A DNA stretch of 12,043 nt from Candidatus Komeilibacteria bacterium. Lineage in GTDB: Bacteria; Patescibacteriota; Patescibacteriia; UBA1558. Both the position numbers and the translations under genes were made by a program. The DNA lies in contig JANLIN010000123.1 of assembly GCA_024654345.1 (NCBI GenBank), positions 1 to 12,043 of the forward strand, in the 5' to 3' direction. Positions 1-5,599 of this stretch are shown piece by piece. The notes beneath the pieces are model-generated. The model was given only the letters and a program-made list of their open reading frames with translations. It made no database searches and was not told the DNA's origin. The first letter of the stretch is position 1. Each line of letters starts with the position of its first letter.

Positions 1-33
1 CATCCGTAGCTCGCCTCCGGCGAGCGAAGGATG
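1..33. repeat. Hairpin element at the 3' end of tRNA-Ala
   Basis: A two-level hairpin. The outer arms CATCC (1-5) and GGATG (29-33) enclose inner arms GCTCGCC (9-15) and GGCGAGC (19-25) around a TCC loop. On the minus strand the outer arm overlaps the encoded CCA end of the tRNA, so the element directly follows the mature tRNA. It could be a trailer or terminator structure, but any T-run would lie outside the window. It could also be a dispersed repeat. Confidence 0.6.
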
Positions 34-108
34 GTGGACCCAGGCGGATTCGAACCGCCGGCCTCTGCAATGCGAATGCAGCGCTCTAGCCAACTGAGCT
101 ATGGGCCC
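32..108 (-). tRNA. tRNA-Ala, anticodon CGC
   Basis: The minus strand folds into a full cloverleaf. The acceptor arm is GGGCCCA paired with TGGGTCC (one G-U pair), followed by discriminator A and an encoded CCA (positions 34-32). The D-arm is normal. The anticodon stem CTGCA/TGCAG encloses loop TTCGCAT with anticodon CGC (74-72), which reads GCG as alanine. The T-arm carries GGTTCGAATCC. No base is missing. A palindrome lies just upstream at 114-137, and a consensus minus-strand promoter at 316-344 points toward this gene. Confidence 0.95.
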
Positions 109-113
109 TCGTC

Positions 114-137
114 CCCAGCCCTTCGCGAAGGGCTGGG
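114..137. repeat. 24-bp perfect palindrome, short member of the CCCA-CC hairpin family
   Basis: The left arm CCCAGCCCTTCG is followed immediately by its reverse complement, giving a perfect 12-bp palindrome just upstream of tRNA-Ala. Its first 14 bases match 12 of 14 at the start of the hairpin at 2041, and both kinds end in a CTGGGT-type arm. There is no T-run on either side, so it is not an obvious terminator. Confidence 0.7.
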
Positions 138-147
138 TCCTCTATGT

Positions 148-186
148 TTATCACTTAACCCGCCTGCGGCGGGCCCAAGTGAATAA
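148..186. repeat. Composite hairpin
   Basis: The inner stem CCCGCC (159-164) / GGCGGG (168-173) has a TGC loop. The outer stem is CACTT (152-156) / AAGTG (177-181), extended by TTAT (148-151) / ATAA (183-186) with one bulged A. Like the hairpins at the right end of the window, it has a GC-rich core inside separate flanking arms. No T-run follows. Confidence 0.55.
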
Positions 187-270
187 GATCATAATTTCGT
201 AAATATACGTCTGTGTGCTTAAATATGTCCCCTTCAGTAAAAACCCTTTAAATATAGAATGTGGATCATA

Positions 271-290
271 ATTGTTCTACGTGGAACAAT
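271..290. promoter_or_regulatory. parS-like inverted repeat (possible ParB site)
   Basis: The arms ATTGTTC and GAACAAT surround TACGTG. The central 16-mer TGTTCTACGTGGAACA (273-288) differs from the known bacterial parS pattern TGTTNCACGTGNAACA at one fixed position. It lies about 3.5 kb from dnaA, and parS sites usually cluster near the origin. No parB is present in the window. The repeat also sits just downstream of the minus-strand promoter at 316-344, so a repressor operator is the main alternative. Confidence 0.5.
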
Positions 291-315
291 GGGTCGATAA
301 CCTCTCTGATTGGCA

Positions 316-344
316 ATTATAGCCCAAAAAAACAAAATATTCAA
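316..344 (-). promoter_or_regulatory. Sigma70-type promoter pointing toward tRNA-Ala
   Basis: On the minus strand, TTGAAT (344-339), a 17-bp spacer and a perfect TATAAT (321-316) predict a start near 309. The first gene downstream is tRNA-Ala at 108, giving a leader of about 200 nt that contains the parS-like repeat and two hairpins. The spacing and -10 are consensus. Confidence 0.6.
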
Positions 345-425
345 GTAGTCACTCAGAACAAAGGGGAATTATATTTTATCTGATGGTTGAGGCCGCGCCG
401 CGACCGAAACCACGAGCGAGTCGAG

Positions 426-500
426 TGGTGCTCCCGGCAGGAATCGAACCTACATCTAGACGTTAGGAGTGTCTTGTTCTATCCTTTGAACTACGGGAGC
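426..500 (-). tRNA. tRNA-Arg, anticodon CCT
   Basis: The minus-strand cloverleaf has acceptor arm GCTCCCG/CGGGAGC, discriminator A and encoded CCA (428-426). The D-stem is GTTC/GAAC. The anticodon stem AGACA/CGTCT has an A-C at its inner end and loop CTCCTAA, so anticodon CCT (467-465) reads AGG as arginine. The T-arm contains GGTTCGATTCC. The mature 5' end follows directly after the T-run of a terminator-like hairpin (507-527), an unusually tight arrangement. Confidence 0.95.
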
Positions 501-527
501 AAAAAACGTTGTTCATAAAGAACAACG
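501..527 (-). terminator. Rho-independent terminator of the 48-aa membrane peptide gene
   Basis: On the minus strand, an 8-bp stem CGTTGTTC/GAACAACG with a TTTAT loop (527-507) is followed by six T (506-501). It lies 45 bp past the stop of the small gene ending at 573 and abuts the 5' end of tRNA-Arg. A possible -10 (TATATT, 534-529) overlaps it and could start the tRNA transcript inside the hairpin. Confidence 0.7.
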
Positions 528-572
528 CAATATAATCTCTAATATTAGCCAATTAAATGCGTCGCACAATAT

Positions 573-719
573 CTAATGTAATATCTTTTCAGCCGCCTGC
601 TCAATAACCGCTAGCTTATCATCAAATAGAGATAAAATTATCAGGATGGCGGCTATAGCTAGAGTCATTATTCCCACACTCCTTAAATCACTTTTTATAC
701 TTCGAATCTCACTATCCAT
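573..719 (-). CDS. Small membrane peptide, 48 aa, unknown function
   Basis: An open frame of 48 codons, ATG at 719 to TAG at 573. The product has a charged N-terminus (MDSEIRSIKSDLRS), one strongly hydrophobic segment at about residues 15-32 (core IMTLAIAAILIILSLF), and an amphipathic charged tail ending AAEKILH. This is the layout of a single-pass membrane peptide. Support comes from a plausible promoter (TTGGAC-N18-TATATT, 778-749) and a good terminator (527-501) in the right places. There is no Shine-Dalgarno before the first ATG. An internal ATG (M18) does follow AGGAG at a usable distance, so a shorter 31-aa product is possible. I do not recognise a family. A toxin-like or accessory membrane peptide cannot be told apart from sequence alone. 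Confidence 0.55.
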   Translation of the reverse strand: MDSEIRSIKSDLRSVGIMTLAIAAILIILSLFDDKLAVIEQAAEKILH

Positions 720-748
720 TGTTATTGCTTCTAATAATAAGCTAGTAT

Positions 749-778
749 AATATAATATAAGAACGTAAAAATGTCCAA
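749..778 (-). promoter_or_regulatory. Likely promoter of the 48-aa peptide gene
   Basis: Minus-strand TTGGAC (778-773), an 18-bp spacer and TATATT (754-749) place the start near 742, about 23 nt before the ATG at 719. The same AT-rich block contains two overlapping plus-strand TATAAT hexamers (746-756) without a well-placed -35. Confidence 0.4.
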
Positions 779-809
779 ATTCGAGGAAGAGCCTGCCGTC
801 CTAAGTTGA
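771..809 (+). CDS. Possible 12-aa micro-ORF upstream of bactofilin
   Basis: ATG at 771 to TGA at 809 encodes MSKFEEEPAVLS. It begins about 15 bp after tandem plus-strand TATAAT hexamers, and its stop overlaps the -35 proposed for the bactofilin gene. There is no ribosome binding site. It could be a leader peptide or chance. Confidence 0.15.
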   Translation: MSKFEEEPAVLS

Positions 810-834
810 CGTGATAGACTAAATGCATCATGAT
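806..834 (+). promoter_or_regulatory. Candidate bactofilin promoter
   Basis: TTGACG (806-811), a 17-bp spacer and CATGAT (829-834, 4 of 6 matches to TATAAT) would start transcription about 30 nt before the ATG at 870. The -35 is good and the -10 weak. Confidence 0.35.
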
Positions 835-869
835 GTAGCTAGAAATTAACAATTATTACTAATAAATAT

Positions 870-1259
870 ATGTTTAAGGAAGACAATCCTGCCCGCGATA
901 TTAAGTCGGCCGAGACCATCATCGGCGCCTCTGTTAAAGTGGAGGGTGATTTTACCAGTGATCATGACATTATCATTGATGGCGAAGTTACTGGTAATAT
1001 TAGAACAAAGAGCAATTTGAAGATCGGGCCGGGTGCTCGCGTTAAGGCAGAAATTAATGCTAAAAACGCTTACATTGCCGGTGGGATAATTGGTAATGTC
1101 ACGGTAGAAGAGAAACTTCAACTTACCAGTGAAGCAAGTATAAAAGGAAATGTAAACGCCACCCTTTTAATGATGGAAATGGGCGCCAAATTAAACGGCC
1201 AGTGTCATATTGGTGATGATTCTAAACCGGAAGTACTAAGCAAAAAAGTAGAAAAATAG
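870..1259 (+). CDS. Bactofilin (polymer-forming cytoskeletal protein)
   Basis: This 129-residue protein is a compact bactofilin, a family that self-assembles into membrane-associated filaments and helps position cell-wall or polarity functions. The core beta-helix covers about residues 16-116. It opens with the typical TIIGASVKVEGDF, continues with DIIIDGEVTGNI, and has regular hydrophobic/glycine repeats (KIGPGARVKAEI, YIAGGIIGNV, EASIKGNV). The short N-terminal and lysine-rich C-terminal tails are normal. There is no Shine-Dalgarno; the start is the first ATG, close to the domain. The kinase-like gene follows 20 bp downstream and is probably cotranscribed. The family is clear; the partner proteins are unknown. 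Confidence 0.9.
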   Translation: MFKEDNPARDIKSAETIIGASVKVEGDFTSDHDIIIDGEVTGNIRTKSNLKIGPGARVKAEINAKNAYIAGGIIGNVTVEEKLQLTSEASIKGNVNATLLMMEMGAKLNGQCHIGDDSKPEVLSKKVEK

Positions 1260-1279
1260 TTTGCGCTCATCTTTTTGCC

Positions 1280-2032
1280 ATGTACCTATATATTCACGAC
1301 AATTTTTTGAGCGCCAAGAGATATGAGTCTGCATTATACCGAATTGAAAATCGTTTGGTTGATTTGGGTATAAAAGGAAGGGTAGTTAGGTTGAATGTGC
1401 TGAAAAATATGTCCGAAGTCGTAAATGATGGTATTAGACAGGGCGTTAAAACAGTTGTTGTAGTGGGTGACGATTCCAGTTTTTCTAAAATCATTAATAT
1501 CATTGCCGACAAGGACGTCGTCCTAGGAATAATTCCGATTGATAAGCGGTCAAAGATTGGGCAACTGCTAGGCGTACCACCTGGTCACGCGGCCTGTGAA
1601 ACAATAGCACAGCGAATTATCAAAACCATAGACCTTGGTTTAGTCGGTAATTATTATTTTATCGATAGTGCTATTATAAGAAACGAGAATACATTACTTA
1701 AATTGAAGGCATTTAATATCGGAACGCGTGAACCAAAAAGCAATCAGGTATCTTTCAACAACTTGGGGGTTTTAAGCGGAGTTAATACCAAGCAGTTGAG
1801 TGTTAATCCGACGGACGGATTTCTGGATTTGGTGGTAGAGGATAGTGAGTCCTTACTAAGCAGAAACAAAGCCACTAGTCATTTTCGCTTCAAGGAACTG
1901 ACGGTGGAGTGTGCTCAACCGGGCGCTATCATCACCGTGGATCAGGTGGCAAAACTAAAAACCCCCACTACCGTACAGATAGCCAAAGGAAAATTAAAAG
2001 TCATCGTCGGTACAAAAAGACTGTTCGACTAA
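1280..2032 (+). CDS. Diacylglycerol/lipid-kinase-like protein with degenerate active-site motifs
   Basis: The 250-residue protein follows the domain order of the DAGK/YegS lipid kinase family. An N-terminal Rossmann-like half has TVVVVGDDSSFSKIIN (58-73) where the family has GGDGT, then LGIIPI (82-87) where the PxGTxN loop should be, and LLGV and IDLGLVGNYYF as usual. The C-terminal beta domain includes NPTDGFLDLVV (176-186) and VDQV (220-223) where vDGE is expected. Fold and length (family usually about 290-300) agree, though it is somewhat short. GGDGT and GTGN are both lost, so catalysis is doubtful. A divergent lipid kinase or a non-catalytic lipid-binding relative is most likely. It follows bactofilin by 20 bp, suggesting an envelope role. 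No Shine-Dalgarno is visible. Confidence 0.65.
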   Translation: MYLYIHDNFLSAKRYESALYRIENRLVDLGIKGRVVRLNVLKNMSEVVNDGIRQGVKTVVVVGDDSSFSKIINIIADKDVVLGIIPIDKRSKIGQLLGVPPGHAACETIAQRIIKTIDLGLVGNYYFIDSAIIRNENTLLKLKAFNIGTREPKSNQVSFNNLGVLSGVNTKQLSVNPTDGFLDLVVEDSESLLSRNKATSHFRFKELTVECAQPGAIITVDQVAKLKTPTTVQIAKGKLKVIVGTKRLFD

Positions 2033-2040
2033 TTATCAAA

Positions 2041-2090
2041 CCCAACCCCTCGCGCTGTGTCAGCTTTTGGATGAGGAGACTGGGTTTTTT
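2041..2090 (+). terminator. Hairpin terminator between converging genes, CCCA-CC family copy
   Basis: The arms CCCA (2041-2044) / TGGG (2081-2084) and CCTC (2048-2051) / GAGG (2073-2076) form an interrupted stem ending in six T (2085-2090). It terminates the kinase-like gene (stop 2032) and faces the end of yidC (2108). The 45 bases 2041-2085 match 35 of 45 in the inner part of the hairpin at 11094-11138, without gaps, so the two are related copies. Confidence 0.65.
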
Positions 2091-2107
2091 CATATTTTTT
2101 GTCTATT

Positions 2108-2860
2108 TTATTCAACCACTTGCGGCTCAATATGGTTGCTCTTTTTTCGAAAAATAATATACTGCTGTAAAATGGTCAGCACTGTAGAGGCGAGCCAATA
2201 CAGTACGAGACCACTTGGCAAAGAGGCACCAATAAAGACTGTTAGCACCGGCATCACGTATAACATTTGTTTATTCATCGCTCCGGCAATATCGCCAAAT
2301 TGCCCCTTTTTTGCGTTATTATCTGGTTTAGGGGTGGCATTTTTAGCCATTATCATCTTTGTTTGGAAAAACTGCGCCGCCCCGGTTACTACCGCCAGGG
2401 GTATATTTGGCTGAGATAAATCAACTACTCCGAGAAATACTTGATTTAATGATTCCGGCGCGGGAATAAAGGAGTATAGAAGATCATAGTGCTGCGTCGC
2501 CAGCTCATTTCTGAAAACCTGATACACTGCAATCAACACCGGAAATTGTATAAGTAGCGGCAAACAAGATGAGGCGGGATTTATTTTATGTTTCTTATAA
2601 AGTTCCATCGTAGCGCGTCCAAACGCCTCTTTGTTGTCCTTATGCTTTTCCTTGAGCTCGTCAATCTGCGGTTTTAAAGTTTGTAGTTTTTTTTGCGACT
2701 CGATTGAGCTCTTTGATAGAGGATATAGTATAAGTCGAATAACAATCGTCAATGCGATGATCGCGAAACCAATATCTTTAAGTGGTATTAGGTTATAAAA
2801 AAATATCAGTATATTAAATATAGGTTCGTAGAGAATATTGTAATAGAGGGCAGAAAACAT
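2108..2860 (-). CDS. yidC: Membrane protein insertase YidC/Oxa1 family
   Basis: The 250-residue protein inserts and folds proteins in the cytoplasmic membrane, alone or with SecYEG. It is the short form, lacking the large periplasmic P1 domain of proteobacterial YidC. Hydrophobic segments lie near residues 8-27, 30-48, 98-116, 150-168 and 200-235. The conserved arginine of the hydrophilic groove is R42 in the second of these. A basic, helical cytoplasmic hairpin (about 50-92) precedes the family motif NPASSCLPLLIQFPVLIAVY (94-113). The ATG lies 3 bp past the yidD stop, so the two are probably translationally coupled. It is the last gene of the rpmH-rnpA-yidD-yidC block. Confidence 0.95.
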   Translation of the reverse strand: MFSALYYNILYEPIFNILIFFYNLIPLKDIGFAIIALTIVIRLILYPLSKSSIESQKKLQTLKPQIDELKEKHKDNKEAFGRATMELYKKHKINPASSCLPLLIQFPVLIAVYQVFRNELATQHYDLLYSFIPAPESLNQVFLGVVDLSQPNIPLAVVTGAAQFFQTKMIMAKNATPKPDNNAKKGQFGDIAGAMNKQMLYVMPVLTVFIGASLPSGLVLYWLASTVLTILQQYIIFRKKSNHIEPQVVE

Positions 2861-2863
2861 ATC

Positions 2864-3148
2864 TTATTTTTTAGAGTAATTAGTTTCTAAAATCGGATCA
2901 TAGCCACCGACAGACCAGGGGTGACAGCGACTTATCCGGCGCAAGCCGAGTAGTGAGCCTTTTGCCAAGCCATAACGCAGTAACGCCTGTTTCGTGTACT
3001 CGGAACAGGTGGGCCGAAATCGACAAACACCGTTAGGAAAAAATATTCTTAATGCGCCGGTATCCGGTGATATAACTTTCTGGTAAATTAAAATCGCGCC
3101 GACAACAGGCACGGTCATAAGTTTATCGATTTTTTTTATTGTATCCAT
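2864..3148 (-). CDS. yidD: Membrane protein insertion efficiency factor YidD
   Basis: This 94-residue protein belongs to the YidD family, small membrane-associated proteins that assist YidC-dependent insertion. The signature is complete: CRFRPTCSEYTKQAL (42-56), the YGLAKGSLLGLRRISRC stretch (59-75), and HPWSVGGYDPI (76-86), with conserved cysteines C42, C48 and C75. An amphipathic/hydrophobic N-terminus (VVGAILIYQKVISP) fits membrane association. The start overlaps the end of rnpA by 13 bp and yidC follows after 3 bp, the usual gene order. Length is typical. Confidence 0.95.
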   Translation of the reverse strand: MDTIKKIDKLMTVPVVGAILIYQKVISPDTGALRIFFPNGVCRFRPTCSEYTKQALLRYGLAKGSLLGLRRISRCHPWSVGGYDPILETNYSKK

Positions 3149-3483
3149 GGTTTTCTTGTTAATAGACCGCCTTTATTAAAAAGGATTAATAATTCCTTTT
3201 CCAACTCTTTTCCGCGTACCAGTAAGGCGCTGGGACGGACAGAAACAACAAAGTCGCGTTTCTTTATCAGATCACTATATTTAATAATAATAGCCCTTAT
3301 TCTTCTTTTCACCAAATTTCGACTGGTCGCCAGTTTAATGGTTTTCTTTGAGATTATAATAGTATAACGATAACTATCATTTCTGCCGGGTAGTTGTTTG
3401 AGGGAAAAATTGCGAGAAAAAAAGGGTTTTTGACGTAAAACCCTCATTATCTCTTTCTCTTGTGATAAGCTATTTCGCATCAC
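3136..3483 (-). CDS. rnpA: Ribonuclease P protein component
   Basis: RnpA binds the RNase P RNA and helps it remove 5' leaders from pre-tRNAs. The 115-residue product has the typical size and basic charge. The RNR motif is clear as ATSRNLVKRRIRAI (52-65), with R55, N56, K59, R60 and R63 on the RNA-binding helix. Two starts are adjacent: GTG at 3483 and ATG at 3480. The ATG is the more likely; it gives 114 residues. Both lie inside the last codons of rpmH, a common coupled overlap. No Shine-Dalgarno is seen. Confidence 0.92.
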   Translation of the reverse strand: MMRNSLSQEKEIMRVLRQKPFFSRNFSLKQLPGRNDSYRYTIIISKKTIKLATSRNLVKRRIRAIIIKYSDLIKKRDFVVSVRPSALLVRGKELEKELLILFNKGGLLTRKPWIQ

Positions 3484-3619
3484 TGGTTGTCAGTTTTGCT
3501 CGCCCCTTGGCACGTCGTCTTTTTAATACTTTTCGGCCCGTATGGCTAGCTTGACGCGCTCGAAAACCGTGTACCTTAACACGACGTTTCTTTTTCGGCT
3601 GATATGTCCGTTTCGGCAT
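3470..3619 (-). CDS. rpmH: Large-subunit ribosomal protein L34 (bL34)
   Basis: This 49-residue, very basic protein is L34, a small component of the 50S subunit. It starts MPKRTYQPKKKRR and contains the diagnostic HGFRARQASHTGRKVLKRRRAKGR stretch in parts at about residues 17-40. ATG is at 3619 and TAG at 3470; the stop region overlaps the rnpA start by 11-14 bp. It is slightly longer than the usual 44-46 residues because of a C-terminal LTTSDAK tail, which is where the rnpA overlap lies. It is read from a near-consensus promoter about 30-55 bp upstream. No Shine-Dalgarno; the leader is A/T-rich. Confidence 0.95.
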   Translation of the reverse strand: MPKRTYQPKKKRRVKVHGFRARQASHTGRKVLKRRRAKGRAKLTTSDAK

Positions 3620-3645
3620 AATAAAAAATAATTTTTAACATGGCC

Positions 3646-3674
3646 AGTGTAGCAGAAATAGGCTGTTACGTCAA
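3646..3674 (-). promoter_or_regulatory. Promoter of the rpmH-rnpA-yidD-yidC block
   Basis: On the minus strand TTGACG (3674-3669), a 17-bp spacer and TACACT (3651-3646) with an upstream TGC (extended -10) form a near-consensus sigma70-type promoter. The predicted start is near 3639, leaving a leader of about 20 nt before the rpmH ATG. Confidence 0.75.
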
Positions 3675-3810
3675 TGTAAGGTGTGAGGAGTCGCAGAAGT
3701 AGCTAACTAGTGTTGGTAGAAGACTATCCTTTTGGCGCTTCCTTATTTCCACGCTCATTGGTTGGGCAAATCGTCGAGTAGGAAAAGGCGATAGTGAGGT
3801 AAGGTAAAAG

Positions 3811-3841
3811 TTATCAACTTCTTGTTAACATCTTCTCAACA
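3811..3841 (+). promoter_or_regulatory. Three DnaA-box-like 9-mers at 11-bp period
   Basis: TTATCAACT (3811), TTGTTAACA (3822) and TTCTCAACA (3833) are separated by exactly two bases each (TC, TC). Against TTATCCACA they have 2, 3 and 2 mismatches, and all three share AAC near the 3' end. Regular helical phasing in the gap before dnaA suggests low-affinity DnaA sites or dnaA autoregulation. Chance similarity remains possible. Confidence 0.4.
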
Positions 3842-3861
3842 CTTTAAGGCTTTTCTTATCA

Positions 3862-3890
3862 TTTTTAATAGTGCTGGGTTGTGTTAAAAT
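3862..3890 (+). promoter_or_regulatory. Candidate dnaA promoter
   Basis: TGTTAAAAT (3882-3890) resembles an extended -10 (TGN followed by TAAAAT at 3885-3890). The -35 position (TTTTTA, 3862-3867) is poor. The start would be near 3897, giving a leader of about 84 nt. It lies just downstream of the 11-bp-phased boxes, consistent with DnaA autoregulation. Confidence 0.3.
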
Positions 3891-3980
3891 GTGGGAGACG
3901 CATAGGACCTCACATTCTTACAGAGGCTACTTCTTAGTGGCTCACTAGAATCCAAAAAAATTAAAAAATAAATTTCCGCC

Positions 3981-5375
3981 ATGCACACAAATCAACTCTG
4001 GGAAACAGTCTTGGGTGAATTAGAGCTTAGCATATCCAAAGCTAACTTTACCACCTGGTTCAAAAACACCTTTATTTTATCAATGGATGAAGACGGAGTG
4101 GTGGTTGGTGTGCCAAATGCCTTCACCAAAGCGTGGTTAGAAAATAAATACCATCAACACATTGTGGATGCCCTTGGTAAGAGTAGTCGAGGCAACATCA
4201 AAAACGTAGTGTATCGCGTGGCGGCCCTAACTGAGCAACCACAAACTTCCGAGCGCGTTGTATCCGTCGAGGTAAATAACTCCAACAATCCCGCCACCAG
4301 CTCGCCTATCCTGGCATCAGGTGCTCGTAGTGATGGCTCCGCCTCTTCACCCTATGGATTAAACCCTAAATATACTTTTCAATCCTTTATAGTCGGCAAG
4401 GGTAATGATTTGGCTACCGCCGCCGCGCGCGCCGTTGTTGATCGTCCGGGAGAAGTCTATAACCCTCTTTTTTTGTATGGAGGTGTCGGTTTGGGTAAGA
4501 CTCACTTGTTACAAGCCGTGGGGAATGCTATGTTAGAAACCAACCCCAAGGCAAAGATAATATATATTAATAGCGAGCGCTTTGTTAATGACTTCATCAA
4601 TTCCATAAAAAAGGGCACGATGGATGAACTTAAAAAATACTACCGCTCGGCCGACGCCCTATTGATTGACGATATTCAATTTATTGCCGGAAAGGAGCAA
4701 ACGCAAGAAGAGTTTTTCCACACTTTTAATGATTTGCACCAAAAAAACAAACAAATCGTTCTCACTTCTGATCGACCGCCAAAAGCTATCGCGGAAATTG
4801 AACAGCGTCTAATATCCCGTTTTGAGTGGGGAATGATTGCAGACATCTCTTTACCCAACCTAGAAACGCGCTATGCTATTCTGGAGGCCAAGTGTAGTGA
4901 GCGCAATATAGAGATAGCGCCGGATATAATTTCTTTCATTGCTGAAAACGTCCAAAACAACATTCGCGAGTTAGAGGGTGCTCTAAATAGGATTATTGCC
5001 TACAAACAACTCAATAATACCTCTCTGACGCTTGATGTTGTTCAGGGTGTCCTAGGATCATTGTCGTTAAGCGCGAAGAAAAGCGGTCTAACACCAAAGA
5101 AAATCCTTACTCGCGTTGCTTCTTTTTATGATATTGCGATGGATGATTTATTGGGTAGTTCACGACGCAAAGAATTGGTAGTGCCACGACAAATCGCAAT
5201 GTGGCTAATGCGTGAAGAGTTAAAGAGCTCATACCCGGCAATAGGGCAGGAGTTTGGTGGTCGGGATCACACCACTGCCATCCACGCCTGCAACAAAATT
5301 GAAGATGCCGCCAAGACCGATGGTAAAATGAAGAGTGATATTGATCTCCTCCGCCAACAACTTTATGCCTCTTAG
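3981..5375 (+). CDS. dnaA: Chromosomal replication initiator protein DnaA
   Basis: DnaA binds DnaA boxes at oriC, oligomerises with ATP and opens the duplex. The 464-residue protein has all four domains. Domain I covers about 1-80, with LWETVLGELELSISKANFTTWF. A low-complexity linker spans about 85-125. The AAA+ core spans about 130-345, with Walker A GGVGLGKTH (167-175), Walker B LLIDDIQF (227-234), sensor 1 LTSD (261-264), arginine finger R280 and NNIRELEGALNR (326-337). The C-terminal helix-turn-helix carries RRKELVVPRQIAMWLMRE and the box-reading signature GRDHTTAIHACNKI (427-440). Nothing is missing. The ATG has no Shine-Dalgarno. dnaN follows after 268 bp. Confidence 0.98.
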   Translation: MHTNQLWETVLGELELSISKANFTTWFKNTFILSMDEDGVVVGVPNAFTKAWLENKYHQHIVDALGKSSRGNIKNVVYRVAALTEQPQTSERVVSVEVNNSNNPATSSPILASGARSDGSASSPYGLNPKYTFQSFIVGKGNDLATAAARAVVDRPGEVYNPLFLYGGVGLGKTHLLQAVGNAMLETNPKAKIIYINSERFVNDFINSIKKGTMDELKKYYRSADALLIDDIQFIAGKEQTQEEFFHTFNDLHQKNKQIVLTSDRPPKAIAEIEQRLISRFEWGMIADISLPNLETRYAILEAKCSERNIEIAPDIISFIAENVQNNIRELEGALNRIIAYKQLNNTSLTLDVVQGVLGSLSLSAKKSGLTPKKILTRVASFYDIAMDDLLGSSRRKELVVPRQIAMWLMREELKSSYPAIGQEFGGRDHTTAIHACNKIEDAAKTDGKMKSDIDLLRQQLYAS

Positions 5376-5599
5376 TTGTGTACAACCTCGTTGTTGTTGG
5401 TTGGTAAGTCTGGAAAAAGAAGTCTCTTTGAGAGGACAAGTTTACGAGTTATAAACAGCCACGCAACCAGTACCCGTTTTGTACCCAGGCTCGTTGTTTC
5501 CATCCCCCGTCATCTTAATAGTTTATTAAACCCCGGAGAGTATAAAAAGCCACTGTTAGACAGGAGATTCAATGTTATACCCCCTATCAACACCCCCTA

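Larger units (their letters stand above)
109..425. other. Gene-free stretch between the two tRNA genes
   Basis: I see no convincing protein gene here. The stretch holds a 24-bp perfect palindrome (114-137), a composite hairpin (148-186), a parS-like inverted repeat (271-290), a consensus minus-strand promoter (316-344) and a small inverted repeat beginning in the trailer of tRNA-Arg (409-429). On the minus strand, position 269 begins an 11-codon ORF (MIHILYLKGFY) with no ribosome binding site, probably fortuitous. Confidence 0.6.
3620..3980. other. rpmH-dnaA divergent intergenic region, candidate oriC
   Basis: This 361-bp gap separates the two divergent blocks that flank the origin in many bacteria. 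It contains the rpmH promoter, an AT-rich stretch at each edge (3618-3640 and 3951-3976), and three DnaA-box-like 9-mers at 3811-3841 in 11-bp register. No perfect TTATCCACA is present. A 9-mer similar to these, CTATCAACA (5584-5592), lies in the dnaA-dnaN gap, so the origin could be there instead or be bipartite. No coding sequence is visible. Confidence 0.5.

Noticed and set aside
2067..2414. 115-codon plus-strand frame across the yidC gene
   Set aside because: It runs antisense to the well-conserved yidC and through the terminator; its composition is that of a mirrored membrane protein gene.
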